A stretch of DNA of 6,496 nt, taken from assembly GCA_905479535.1 (NCBI GenBank), contig CAJQMW010000350.1, positions 1 to 6,496 of the forward strand, written 5' to 3'. How positions within the stretch are numbered: position 1 is the first letter of the stretch; each line of letters opens with the position of its first letter. The stretch is from an uncultured Maribacter sp. (lineage in GTDB: Bacteria > Bacteroidota > Bacteroidia > Flavobacteriales > Flavobacteriaceae). Below the pieces are notes generated by a model. The model searched no databases. It saw nothing but the letters and a program-made list of their open reading frames with translations, and had not been told where the DNA came from. Below, one piece after another: positions 1 through 6,400 of the stretch. Both the position numbers and the translations under genes were made by a program.

Positions 1-1146
1 AGAGAAGTCCGTGATAATTTGTCCCTTCAAAAACGCTTTAACGTAAAGGAGCGCATCTCTCTAAAACTAAAAAACACAAAACTTGAAAATGGAAGTTCTG
101 CTGAATTAAAATCCGTAATAGAAACCATTGGGGTAGCTAATCTACCCAGTTTCTATCCTATCCTTCCAACATATCTCGCTCACCCTAATCAAGACATCGT
201 TACGGCCACCATTCTGGCCATGGGTCAAACCGTTCATCCTCCTTTCTTAAAACAGATAGTTCCATTTTTAGTAGACAAAAGACATAGAAAAGAGGCGGTT
301 AGCGCTTTACAGAACTATGGCAGCAATGTCATACCCCTGCTAACGAACATGGTAAAGGAAAGAGAACTTGCTCTTGCCGTATTACGGCTAATCCCAATGG
401 CGATACAATCTTTTAAATCACAACAGGCGGTTAAAAACCTATTATCACTTTTACAGGACACAGATCTGACCGTGCGCCTTGAAGTGATACGGGCTTTGAG
501 TATGATACGTAGTTCGCATCCAGAATTAAAATTCAATAGATATAGGGTAGTTTCTGGCATTTACGAGGAATGTAAACTGCACCATCAGACACTGGCCGCC
601 ATGCATACCCAAATCATTATATCCTACCGGAACAGAAAAAAATCTAGGAAAGAAATTAGCGATGCGGAGCGGGAAGCGAGAACCAGTCTATTGGAACTCT
701 TGGAAAGAAGATTGGACTCCGGCCTTGAACGCATTTTTAAATTATTGGGACTTCGATACCGGCAAAAAGATGTAGATATCGCCTATGAAGGCTTGGTGAG
801 CGAAAAGGAAGAGGCCCAAACGAATGCGATAGAATTTTTGGATAATCTTTTGACCGGTGATTTAAAAAGGAAATTACTGCCAATTATAGAGGATTCTGCG
901 TTGGATATATCCTCGGAAGAGGAATTACAGAAAATAAAACATAAAATTCCCACGGAAATGGAATGTTTTCAGCTACTGTTAAAGAGCAACGACCTCAAAG
1001 TAAAGCTCGCTGTACTGTATCTAATACAGCAACAGGGAGGAGAAAGATACTTGTCCGTAGTAGAACCGTATATAACGGATACAGATTCCAAGGTGCAAAG
1101 TTTCGCCCGGGAAGCCTTGGATGTTTTACAACATAATGTAACTTAA
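1..1146 (+). CDS. HEAT-repeat protein, C-terminal part of a probable MFS/Npt-type transporter (5' end outside the window)
   Basis: The reading frame is open from base 1 (it reads REVRDN before the first possible start, TTG at 19), so this is most likely the C-terminal 381 residues of a longer protein rather than a gene starting at 19. The visible part has no membrane segment or signal peptide and consists of repeated paired helices of HEAT/Armadillo character (for example around bases 150-300, 420-510 and 960-1125). A conserved-looking block, ERIFKLLGLRY followed by EFLDNLL (about 724-852), resembles the cytoplasmic C-terminal region of Bacteroidota proteins that join an MFS or Npt1/Npt2-like nucleotide-transporter membrane domain to HEAT repeats. 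That family assignment is from memory of motif style and the membrane half is not visible, so transport function is inference. An alternative is a stand-alone HEAT scaffold. It ends with TAA, 84 bases before the CorA gene. Confidence 0.7.
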   Translation, partial: REVRDNLSLQKRFNVKERISLKLKNTKLENGSSAELKSVIETIGVANLPSFYPILPTYLAHPNQDIVTATILAMGQTVHPPFLKQIVPFLVDKRHRKEAVSALQNYGSNVIPLLTNMVKERELALAVLRLIPMAIQSFKSQQAVKNLLSLLQDTDLTVRLEVIRALSMIRSSHPELKFNRYRVVSGIYEECKLHHQTLAAMHTQIIISYRNRKKSRKEISDAEREARTSLLELLERRLDSGLERIFKLLGLRYRQKDVDIAYEGLVSEKEEAQTNAIEFLDNLLTGDLKRKLLPIIEDSALDISSEEELQKIKHKIPTEMECFQLLLKSNDLKVKLAVLYLIQQQGGERYLSVVEPYITDTDSKVQSFAREALDVLQHNVT

Positions 1147-1230
1147 GACTTTCTGAAACAATAGTTAAGGCGTAATTCGATAACGGTTATTGAACCATCA
1201 TTTTAGAACTTAGGAATCAAATACCTGTAA

Positions 1231-2295
1231 ATGGCAAGATTTATAAAAAAAACCAAAGAGGAAATAGGAAGGGCCCCGGACGAACTTTTTCACAGGGGCG
1301 AAAGAAAAGCTGAAGAAGTGCTTATACGGGTTATCGATTTTGATGCCAATAAAATTAAGGAAAACGCTTTAAAAAAGGTCGCGGATGCCGTCGCCTATCA
1401 AGACAAAAAAACGGTTACCTGGCTCAATATAGACGGACTGCATAACGAAAAGGTCATGCGGGAAATTGCCGAAGGCTTCAATCTGGACGAGCTAGTACTT
1501 GCCAATGTCATGAATACCTCCGCCAGACCCACGGTCCACGAATATGACAACTGCATTTATATTTCGCTGCGAATGCTTCAATTGGATGAGGAAACCAACA
1601 CCATTACGGTAGAGAACCTTAGTCTGGTATTAACCAAATCGGTCTTGATTTCTTTTCAAGAAAGAAAAGGGGATGTTTTTGAGCCCATACGCGAACGCAT
1701 ACGTAACAAAAGAAAAAGGATACGTAACGGCTGGACAGATTATCTGGCCTTTGCCCTGCTAGACATCGTGATAGACAATTATATCTACATACTAAGTGTC
1801 CTTGGAGAAAAAGTTGAAGCGCTTGAGGAGAGTATCGGAGATCAGCCCAATAAATCGACCATCAAAAAGATAAATATCTACAAACGTGAATTGAATTATT
1901 TAAGGCGCAATATAAGGCCGGCGAAGGAAATGATTTTGGTACTTTCTAAAATGGAATCCGATTTTATTTTTGAATCCACGGACGTTCATTTTAAGGAACT
2001 ACGTGATAATATTAATCAGGTAACCGACACATCGGACAGTTATCGTGAGATTTTGAACGATCAACTTAATTTGTACCATACTTCCATTAGCACCAAATTG
2101 AACGATATCATGAAGTTCCTGACCATTTTCTCGGTCATTTTCATACCCCTAACCTTTATTGCGGGCATCTATGGCACCAATTTTGACAATGTTCCCGAAC
2201 TGCGCTATAAATATAGTTACCACATTATGTGGATGGTAATGATCTTCGTTGCGCTATTGATGCTCTATTATTTCAAAAAAAGAAAATGGTTTTAA
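1231..2295 (+). CDS. corA: CorA-family magnesium/cobalt transport protein
   Basis: Inner-membrane channel of the CorA metal-ion transporter family, which takes up Mg2+ (and Co2+/Ni2+) as a homopentamer. At 354 aa it has the family's usual length and layout: a large soluble N-terminal alpha/beta funnel domain (about 1-250), a long charged stalk helix (about 250-293), then two C-terminal membrane helices at about 295-313 and 331-348, and a short basic cytoplasmic tail (KKRKWF). TM1 ends in the signature YGTNF (314-318), followed by the acidic periplasmic loop with the conserved PEL (322-324). The usual signature is YGMNF, so the middle residue of the GMN selectivity motif is Thr here; Gly315 and Asn317 are kept. 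ATG at 1231 follows an in-frame stop (TAA at 1228) and gives the full domain. There is no strong Shine-Dalgarno, as is common in Bacteroidota. The next gene starts 10 bases after its stop, suggesting co-transcription. Confidence 0.92.
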   Translation: MARFIKKTKEEIGRAPDELFHRGERKAEEVLIRVIDFDANKIKENALKKVADAVAYQDKKTVTWLNIDGLHNEKVMREIAEGFNLDELVLANVMNTSARPTVHEYDNCIYISLRMLQLDEETNTITVENLSLVLTKSVLISFQERKGDVFEPIRERIRNKRKRIRNGWTDYLAFALLDIVIDNYIYILSVLGEKVEALEESIGDQPNKSTIKKINIYKRELNYLRRNIRPAKEMILVLSKMESDFIFESTDVHFKELRDNINQVTDTSDSYREILNDQLNLYHTSISTKLNDIMKFLTIFSVIFIPLTFIAGIYGTNFDNVPELRYKYSYHIMWMVMIFVALLMLYYFKKRKWF

Positions 2296-2305
2296 ATTTT
2301 AAGTA

Positions 2306-2989
2306 ATGAAGAAATTATTCACCGTAAAACGTACCAGTTATAAAACGATAACCGAGTTACCCGATTCCTGGTCCGAACAGGATTACAAGAACCTTTTGGA
2401 AATCATGGAGTATGATGGCATTGCCGAGCTCGCAACTCAAGAATTAAAAGAAATGTGTTTGATGTCCCTTACGGATAATGAACCTGGGGACGCAGCCAAA
2501 ATTGTGTTACAGTATGTTTTTCAGGATAAGCTCAATAAGGGTCAATTAGATAATCTATCCAATGAACTTTTGGATGAAAAGCTCTGGGAGGAATATGCGG
2601 ATTTGTCCATGCACGAAAACTTTTTTAAAGTACATCAGTTGCTATATGATGCCTTTGAAGGCACCTTCCCCCATCCAGAAGCGGTATCGTTTAGTGTAAG
2701 TGTTGTGGGGAAGGATAAAGGAGGTTTGGTCGTTTTTGATGATTATCCAGAAGCTCCATTACTGCGTCTGCTTGTGGCCGGTATGCCAAAGAACAATCTC
2801 ATTTACCGCTTGTTCGATGAGCAAATAGATGGTGAGCAATTCCCAGAGGCAAAAGACATTATCTGGCAGTTGCAAACCGAAAAAGGACAGGAAAACGGGC
2901 TATTGTTCAATATCATCTCTTCTGGTTATTGGTTCAAGGACTTTAAATATGTGGATATGTTCGAGTCAGAGACGCATGCTGATGAGTGA
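2306..2989 (+). CDS. Conserved-looking acidic cytosolic protein of unknown function, downstream of corA
   Basis: I do not recognise this 227-aa protein. It has no signal peptide, no membrane helix and no motif I can tie to an enzyme. It is acidic (many Asp/Glu, ending DMFESETHADE) and appears to be two parts. Residues 1-125 look mainly helical (for example YKNLLEIMEY and the stretch around DNLSNELLDEKLWEEYADL). Residues about 126-227 look mixed alpha/beta, with a hydrophobic strand (VSFSVSVVG), a Lys/Gly turn and aromatic residues near the end (GYWFKDFKYVDMF). The ATG at 2306 lies 10 bases after the CorA stop, so the two genes are probably one transcript, and a role linked to metal homeostasis or to CorA is possible but only by position. 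Codon use and composition match corA. No Shine-Dalgarno is evident. Confidence 0.8.
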   Translation: MKKLFTVKRTSYKTITELPDSWSEQDYKNLLEIMEYDGIAELATQELKEMCLMSLTDNEPGDAAKIVLQYVFQDKLNKGQLDNLSNELLDEKLWEEYADLSMHENFFKVHQLLYDAFEGTFPHPEAVSFSVSVVGKDKGGLVVFDDYPEAPLLRLLVAGMPKNNLIYRLFDEQIDGEQFPEAKDIIWQLQTEKGQENGLLFNIISSGYWFKDFKYVDMFESETHADE

Positions 2990-3020
2990 GTTTCTGCCAG
3001 CTTGAAGTTTGACCACCTCT

Positions 3021-3042
3021 ATAGCGTACCAGAGAGTGCTAT
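3021..3042 (+). terminator. Weak hairpin after the corA-hypothetical pair, possible terminator
   Basis: ATAGC at 3021-3025 pairs with GCTAT at 3038-3042. Two further G-T wobble pairs and one C-G pair extend the stem around a CAGA loop, with one A-A mismatch. It lies about 30 bases after the stop at 2989, in the right place for a terminator. The only T-run (five T at 3052-3056) begins 10 bases after the stem instead of directly at it, so intrinsic termination is doubtful. Confidence 0.2.
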
Positions 3043-3082
3043 TGCCTAAAGTTTTTGTCCCTATTACCAGTCCAAGAAGCGG

Positions 3083-3096
3083 CTATTTTAAAATAG
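3083..3096. repeat. Perfect 14-bp palindrome CTATTTTAAAATAG, possible operator
   Basis: The sequence reads identically on both strands over 14 bases (7-bp half-sites, no spacer), 162 bases upstream of the lycopene cyclase start and in the only long non-coding gap. A dimeric regulator could bind such a site. With no spacer it would not form an RNA hairpin without opening the central pairs. Six AT pairs in a row at the centre make chance occurrence in an AT-rich genome plausible. No regulator gene is in the window to link it to. Confidence 0.3.
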
Positions 3097-3258
3097 GCGG
3101 ATTTGAAAAAGATTACTATTTTCGCAAAAGATTTTGACTCAAAAAGAGTTTAACAGGCGTTTCGAAGTTGCTTCAAAAGGAGTCGCAATACGGGCATAAT
3201 CTCTAAATACAGCACCAATAAACTTGCAAGGGCATAGAACACAAGAAAATTCCAAACT

Positions 3259-3957
3259 ATGTCACTTTATTTAATCATACTCATTATTTCACTTGCCGGT
3301 CCTTTAGCTTTGAGTTTCGAGAAGAATCTTAGGCTCTATAAGCGTTGGAAATACCTGCTTCCTGCAATCTTAATAACTATGGTTGTTTTCGTCGTTTGGG
3401 ATATCATCTTTACTCATAAAGGCTATTGGTTTTTTAATCCAATTTATAATTCGGGCATTTATATAAATAAGCTTCCCCTAGAAGAATATTTATTTTTTAT
3501 TGTCATTCCATATGCATGTGCGTTCTCGTTTTACGCGGTTCAATTCCATTTCCCCAAATTCAAGTTAAGTAAACAGTGGACAAAGGTTTTTACTTTTCTA
3601 ATAGTGCTAGCGTCAGTTATAATGTCATCACTATATCAAGACCCTACCTACACATTTATTGCATTCCTTGTTTTGCCGGTGATACTCTTATTAAGTTATT
3701 ATTTTGCGAGAGAGGTGGTCCAATATTATATAGCCATATATCCCGTTTTGCTCATTCCATTTTTTATCATAAACGGAATCCTAACGGGCACGGGAATTGA
3801 ACAAGCGGTTTTTGACTACAACCCTGAAGCGATATTGGGAATCCGTGTTTTTTCAATTCCGATTGAAGATATGATTTATAATTTTTCGTTGCTTTTATTA
3901 CCGTTGACGCTAACTCATGTTTTTGAAATGAAATCTAGAAAAACTGAAAATGGCTGA
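3259..3957 (+). CDS. crtYcd: Fused CrtYc/CrtYd-type lycopene cyclase, integral membrane
   Basis: Membrane enzyme predicted to cyclise the psi-end groups of lycopene to beta-rings (one ring gives gamma-carotene, two give beta-carotene). It belongs to the heterodimeric-type cyclase family of actinobacteria and Myxococcus (separate CrtYc and CrtYd), here as one polypeptide, as in archaea and many Bacteroidota. The 232 aa contain two similar halves, each of about three membrane helices. The first half has WD (47-48), GYWFFN (55-60) and the PLEE motif (73-76) just before a hydrophobic helix. The second has FDYNPEAILGIR (185-196) and the matching PIED (201-204) before the last helix. The paired acidic P-x-E-E/D motifs are the family hallmark and probable catalytic acids. 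The ATG at 3259 is well supported: the frame is closed at 3235 and the hydrophobic N-terminus starts directly. The upstream signal is only A-rich. It is the first gene of the carotenoid block. The number of rings made cannot be told from sequence alone. Confidence 0.88.
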   Translation: MSLYLIILIISLAGPLALSFEKNLRLYKRWKYLLPAILITMVVFVVWDIIFTHKGYWFFNPIYNSGIYINKLPLEEYLFFIVIPYACAFSFYAVQFHFPKFKLSKQWTKVFTFLIVLASVIMSSLYQDPTYTFIAFLVLPVILLLSYYFAREVVQYYIAIYPVLLIPFFIINGILTGTGIEQAVFDYNPEAILGIRVFSIPIEDMIYNFSLLLLPLTLTHVFEMKSRKTENG

Positions 3958-4018
3958 AGTTCGCTATGACTGGTTAAGGTATCTCAAAAAAATTCGTGAA
4001 GAAAAAATATCCGTATAA
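3950..4018 (+). CDS. Possible 22-codon ORF bridging the cyclase and hydratase genes
   Basis: An ATG inside the last codons of the cyclase gene (overlap 3950-3957, ATGGCTGA) opens a frame coding MAEVRYDWLRYLKKIREEK plus ISV, closed by TAA three bases before the ATG of the hydratase gene. The peptide is charged (7 Lys/Arg and 4 Asp/Glu) with aromatic and aliphatic residues at helical spacing, so it could form an amphipathic helix. What can be seen is that its limits fit the inter-cistronic gap almost exactly, which would let ribosomes pass from the cyclase to the hydratase without a Shine-Dalgarno. It may be a coupling device, a small protein, the remnant of a longer gene, or chance. No homology is known to me. 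Confidence 0.3.
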   Translation: MAEVRYDWLRYLKKIREEKISV

Positions 4019-4021
4019 TAG

Positions 4022-4672
4022 ATGAATCGGACAATTACATACTTGGTCAACCAAGGCCTTCCAATAACTTTTGCAGTATTTTACTGTATTGGTTTGGTAT
4101 TATATTTTACGCCGCTCACCCAGAATATATTTAAACTAATTACACCGTACACCTTGGTTTTGGTTGCCGTGGCCATTTTTTTACATCATAAGGAATGGAA
4201 TAGTAAAACAGTCGTAGTTTTAGCAAGTATCTTTATACTGAGTATAGTGATTGAGATTATTGGTGTAGCAACAGGCAAGCTATTCGGGGTTTATGAGTAT
4301 GGTCAAAGCCTTGGGGTTAAAATAATAGATGTACCCATTGTTATTGGCCTTAATTGGGTTTTCTTAGTGTATGCATCCAATGGCATCATGAATAAATATG
4401 CTTCCAAAACCAGTTTTATTACACTGGGCGCAGCATCGCTAATGGTATTTTACGACATCTTACTTGAAAAAGCCGCACCCCTAATGGACATGTGGCAATT
4501 TTCAGAAAGCGTTCCGCCTTTAAGTAATTATGTGGCCTGGTTTCTTTTAGCTCTGTGCTTTAATATGGTCATTCAATATTTTAAAATAAATACGCGTAAT
4601 AGGCCCGCTCGCTGGTTGTTCTTTATACAACTCGGCTTTTTTGCAATTATAGTGGCGCATAAAACGTTCTAA
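4022..4672 (+). CDS. cruF: CruF-like carotenoid 1,2-hydratase (DUF422 family)
   Basis: Predicted integral-membrane hydratase that adds water across the C-1',2' double bond of a psi-end group, as CruF does on gamma-carotene in Deinococcus and cyanobacteria and the related bisanhydrobacterioruberin hydratase does in haloarchaea. The 216 aa are hydrophobic, with about six or seven membrane helices. Conserved family features are visible: E78-IIG, TG (84-85) and FGVYEYG (88-94), DVP (103-105) followed by W112, and D145 with E149 then P153 and W158 in a loop. The acidic residues at helix ends are the likely active-site residues of the family. The ATG at 4022 directly follows TAG at 4019, so no upstream extension is possible; no Shine-Dalgarno is clear. 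It lies 64 bases after the cyclase stop, and the acyltransferase gene starts 4 bases after its own stop. Substrate is inferred from the neighbouring cyclase. Confidence 0.83.
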   Translation: MNRTITYLVNQGLPITFAVFYCIGLVLYFTPLTQNIFKLITPYTLVLVAVAIFLHHKEWNSKTVVVLASIFILSIVIEIIGVATGKLFGVYEYGQSLGVKIIDVPIVIGLNWVFLVYASNGIMNKYASKTSFITLGAASLMVFYDILLEKAAPLMDMWQFSESVPPLSNYVAWFLLALCFNMVIQYFKINTRNRPARWLFFIQLGFFAIIVAHKTF

Positions 4673-4676
4673 GAAA

Positions 4677-5297
4677 ATGATACGGGCCAATCACAATAAA
4701 CATTGGATAAAATTTTCTCACTTGTATACGAGAATATTGATAGGCTTTTTTTTTGGAAATGTAAAGTACCATGGTCACTATGAAGAAAAAGGGCTTCCTA
4801 TTCTCATGATTGCCAATCATTTTTCATTTTATGACGGCTTCATTCAAATATTATTAAATCGAAAGGTTTTCAAACGAAGGCTTACTTTCATGATGCTTGA
4901 GAAAAAACTACGCGATAATATGATATTGACTAAAATTGGTGCTTCTTCCATCAGCAAAGGCAGACGCTCCAGTTTAGAGAGTCTGGATTATGCTGTTGAA
5001 CTATTACAGGATAAAGAGAACCTATTTTTGTTTTTCCCACAAGGAAAAATTAAGAGTATATATACGCAAGAGTTTTCTTTTGAAAAAGGCTTACTTTCAC
5101 ACATTTTGGAAAACCTTCAGAATGATTTTCAATTGGTATTTAATATCAATCTTATTAATTACGGAACAAAACTTAAGCCAGATATAAACGTGTATTACGA
5201 AACACAGCACATAACTTCGGATACCAATGCCGAAGATGTGGAAAGAGCGTTCAATCGTTTTGCAAAAGTGTGCTTTAAAAAACAAGAGGTAAGATGA
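4677..5297 (+). CDS. PlsC-like lysophospholipid acyltransferase family protein, probable carotenoid-glycoside acyltransferase
   Basis: Glycerolipid acyltransferase fold of 206 aa, shorter than typical PlsC (about 240). Motif I is NHFSFYD (47-53), giving the catalytic H-x4-D pair H48 and D53. The motif II region is near 88-96 (GASSISKGR) and motif III is FPQG (120-123), with Gln where PlsC has Glu in FPEGTR. A weakly hydrophobic N-terminal segment (about 15-28) may touch the membrane. Because it sits between a carotenoid hydratase and a glycosyltransferase, the likely job is to esterify a fatty acid to the sugar of a carotenoid glycoside, the step done by CruD in green sulfur bacteria. I infer this from context. 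A housekeeping lysophosphatidate acyltransferase is less likely given the operon and the changed motif III. It starts 4 bases after the hydratase stop and its TGA overlaps the ATG of the next gene (ATGA), so translational coupling is likely on both sides. Confidence 0.82.
   Translation: MIRANHNKHWIKFSHLYTRILIGFFFGNVKYHGHYEEKGLPILMIANHFSFYDGFIQILLNRKVFKRRLTFMMLEKKLRDNMILTKIGASSISKGRRSSLESLDYAVELLQDKENLFLFFPQGKIKSIYTQEFSFEKGLLSHILENLQNDFQLVFNINLINYGTKLKPDINVYYETQHITSDTNAEDVERAFNRFAKVCFKKQEVR
5285..5290 (+). promoter_or_regulatory. Ribosome binding site AGAGGT before the glycosyltransferase
   Basis: This purine-rich site inside the end of the acyltransferase gene is the best Shine-Dalgarno match in the window. 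It lies 3 bases from the ATG at 5294 and 9 bases from the in-frame ATG at 5300. The second spacing is closer to optimal, so translation may start at 5300 (protein two residues shorter). The 5294 start gives the classic ATGA stop-start overlap. Confidence 0.45.
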
Positions 5298-6400
5298 CGA
5301 TGTTCCTATGCGTTTTTATAATAAGCTTGGTCATCGTTAGGTTGTTGATAGCCTCAATGAACTATTTTTCCTTCGCTTATTTACCGAAGGTAGCATCATT
5401 AGCAACAACTCCACATGTTTCCATTTTAATACCTGCCCGTAATGAGGAAGAAAATATAGGGGCCTTACTGGCGCAGTTGACCGCGTTAGACTATTGTGCT
5501 CTTGAAATTATCGTCTACAACGACCATTCGACCGATCGAACAGAAGATATTGTCAACCATTGGACAGCAATTAATTCCGCTGTTAAAATAATCAATGGTC
5601 ATACACTTCCACAAGGTTGGTTGGGCAAGAATTATGCCTGCCACCGACTGGCACAGGAAGCTACGGGTACAGTATTACTTTTTTTAGATGCAGATGTAAG
5701 AGTTGGTAAAGACTTGATTAAACGTAGTATTGTCCATCTTCAAAAAAACGAACTTCACCTATTATCGATATTTCCAAAGCAAATAGTCACCTCCATCGGG
5801 GAAAAGGTTTCCGTACCGCTATTGAATTGGATCTTGTTAAGCTTACTACCACTTTTCCTAATTCAAAAACTGAAGAGCGGAGTTTTTTCGGCGGCAAACG
5901 GACAATTTATGATGTTCAATGCAGCGAAATATAAAGCCATCTGGCCTCATGAAAAGTATAAGTCCAATGGGGTCGAGGATATGGCCATAATGAGGCTATT
6001 CCAAAAAGAAAAGCTTGGAAGCGATATTCTCCTTGGAGATGACGATATTTCTTGCCGAATGTATGATGGGCTCGATACCGCCATTGACGGTTTCACCAAA
6101 AGCATATTTCAGTTTTTTGGAAACAGTAAATTTGTGACGATATCTTTTGGAATTATAACCACGATTGCCCCATTCCTTATCTACTCCAAGTTGGGTATAC
6201 GGTGGATGGCAGCATATTTGATAGGAATGGTTTCAGTTCGGATTTTTGTAAGTTTGGCGAGCCGACAATCAGTAATTCAAAATCTATTATTAGCAATCCC
6301 ACAGCACCTAGTTTTCCTTGTCATCATAACAAAGGGGCTCATTACGAACAAACAGAAGAAGTTATTATGGAAAGGCCGCAATATTTTACAAGATTTGTAA
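5294..6400 (+). CDS. Membrane-anchored family 2 glycosyltransferase, probable carotenoid glycosyltransferase (CruC/CruG/CrtQ-like)
   Basis: A 368-aa GT-A-fold glycosyltransferase. An N-terminal membrane anchor (about 3-22) precedes the GT2 domain: SILIPARNEEENI (43-55) for nucleotide binding, YNDHSTDRT (75-83), GWLGKNYAC (108-116), the metal-binding DAD (132-134), NGQFMMF (202-208), and the ED pair (228-229) as probable catalytic base region, then CRMYDG (254-259). Two or three membrane helices follow (about 276-345). This arrangement, including GW-GK-A and the late R-x-Y block, is shared by GT2 enzymes that act on carotenoids such as CrtQ of staphylococci and CruG/CruC-type enzymes. Here it would transfer a sugar from a nucleotide donor to the hydroxyl made by the CruF-like hydratase, at the inner membrane. 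The donor sugar and exact acceptor cannot be read. Its start overlaps the acyltransferase stop by 4 bases, and the next gene begins 34 bases before its stop. Confidence 0.88.
   Translation: MTMFLCVFIISLVIVRLLIASMNYFSFAYLPKVASLATTPHVSILIPARNEEENIGALLAQLTALDYCALEIIVYNDHSTDRTEDIVNHWTAINSAVKIINGHTLPQGWLGKNYACHRLAQEATGTVLLFLDADVRVGKDLIKRSIVHLQKNELHLLSIFPKQIVTSIGEKVSVPLLNWILLSLLPLFLIQKLKSGVFSAANGQFMMFNAAKYKAIWPHEKYKSNGVEDMAIMRLFQKEKLGSDILLGDDDISCRMYDGLDTAIDGFTKSIFQFFGNSKFVTISFGIITTIAPFLIYSKLGIRWMAAYLIGMVSVRIFVSLASRQSVIQNLLLAIPQHLVFLVIITKGLITNKQKKLLWKGRNILQDL

Larger units (their letters stand above)
2990..3258. other. Intergenic region before the carotenoid operon, no convincing gene
   Basis: This 269-base stretch separates the corA transcript from the carotenoid genes. 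All forward frames are short, and the frame of the downstream cyclase is closed by TAG at 3235-3237. It contains a weak hairpin (3021-3042), a perfect 14-bp palindrome (3083-3096), an imperfect 8-bp inverted repeat with a 3-base loop (3160-3178, core GAAG-ttg-CTTC) and ACTC-aaaaa-GAGT (3137-3149). A promoter for the downstream operon is expected here, but I find no well-spaced pair of the Bacteroidota -33 TTTG and -7 TAnnTTTG elements. The nearest to a -7 is TATTTTCG at 3117-3124, with a TTTG at 3102-3105 that is too close. Confidence 0.6.

Noticed and set aside
315..560. Minus-strand frame of 81 codons inside the HEAT-repeat gene
   Set aside because: It lies fully inside a better coding frame on the other strand, has low-complexity Arg/Ser content and shows no domain.
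1180..1190. Palindrome ATAAC-G-GTTAT between the HEAT gene and corA
   Set aside because: Short, with a one-base centre, so it cannot form an RNA hairpin, and it has no T-run; chance is a sufficient explanation.
3102..3124. Possible Bacteroidota promoter: TTTG at 3102 and TATTTTCG at 3117
   Set aside because: The spacing is 11 bases instead of about 19-21 and the -7 element has a mismatch, so I do not call a promoter.
3150..3242. Minus-strand frame of about 30 codons with a hydrophobic peptide (starting at GTG), upstream of the cyclase
   Set aside because: The peptide resembles a single membrane helix, but there is no ATG start, no ribosome site and no promoter, and Leu-rich runs arise easily by chance here.
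3576..3800. Forward frame of 74 codons inside the lycopene cyclase gene
   Set aside because: It overlaps the well-supported cyclase in another frame; the peptide is rich in Cys, His and Ser without family features.
4990..5285. Short frames on both strands (4990-5187 plus, 5097-5285 minus) inside the acyltransferase gene
   Set aside because: Both are shadows of the AT-rich acyltransferase gene, which has its catalytic motifs in the correct frame.
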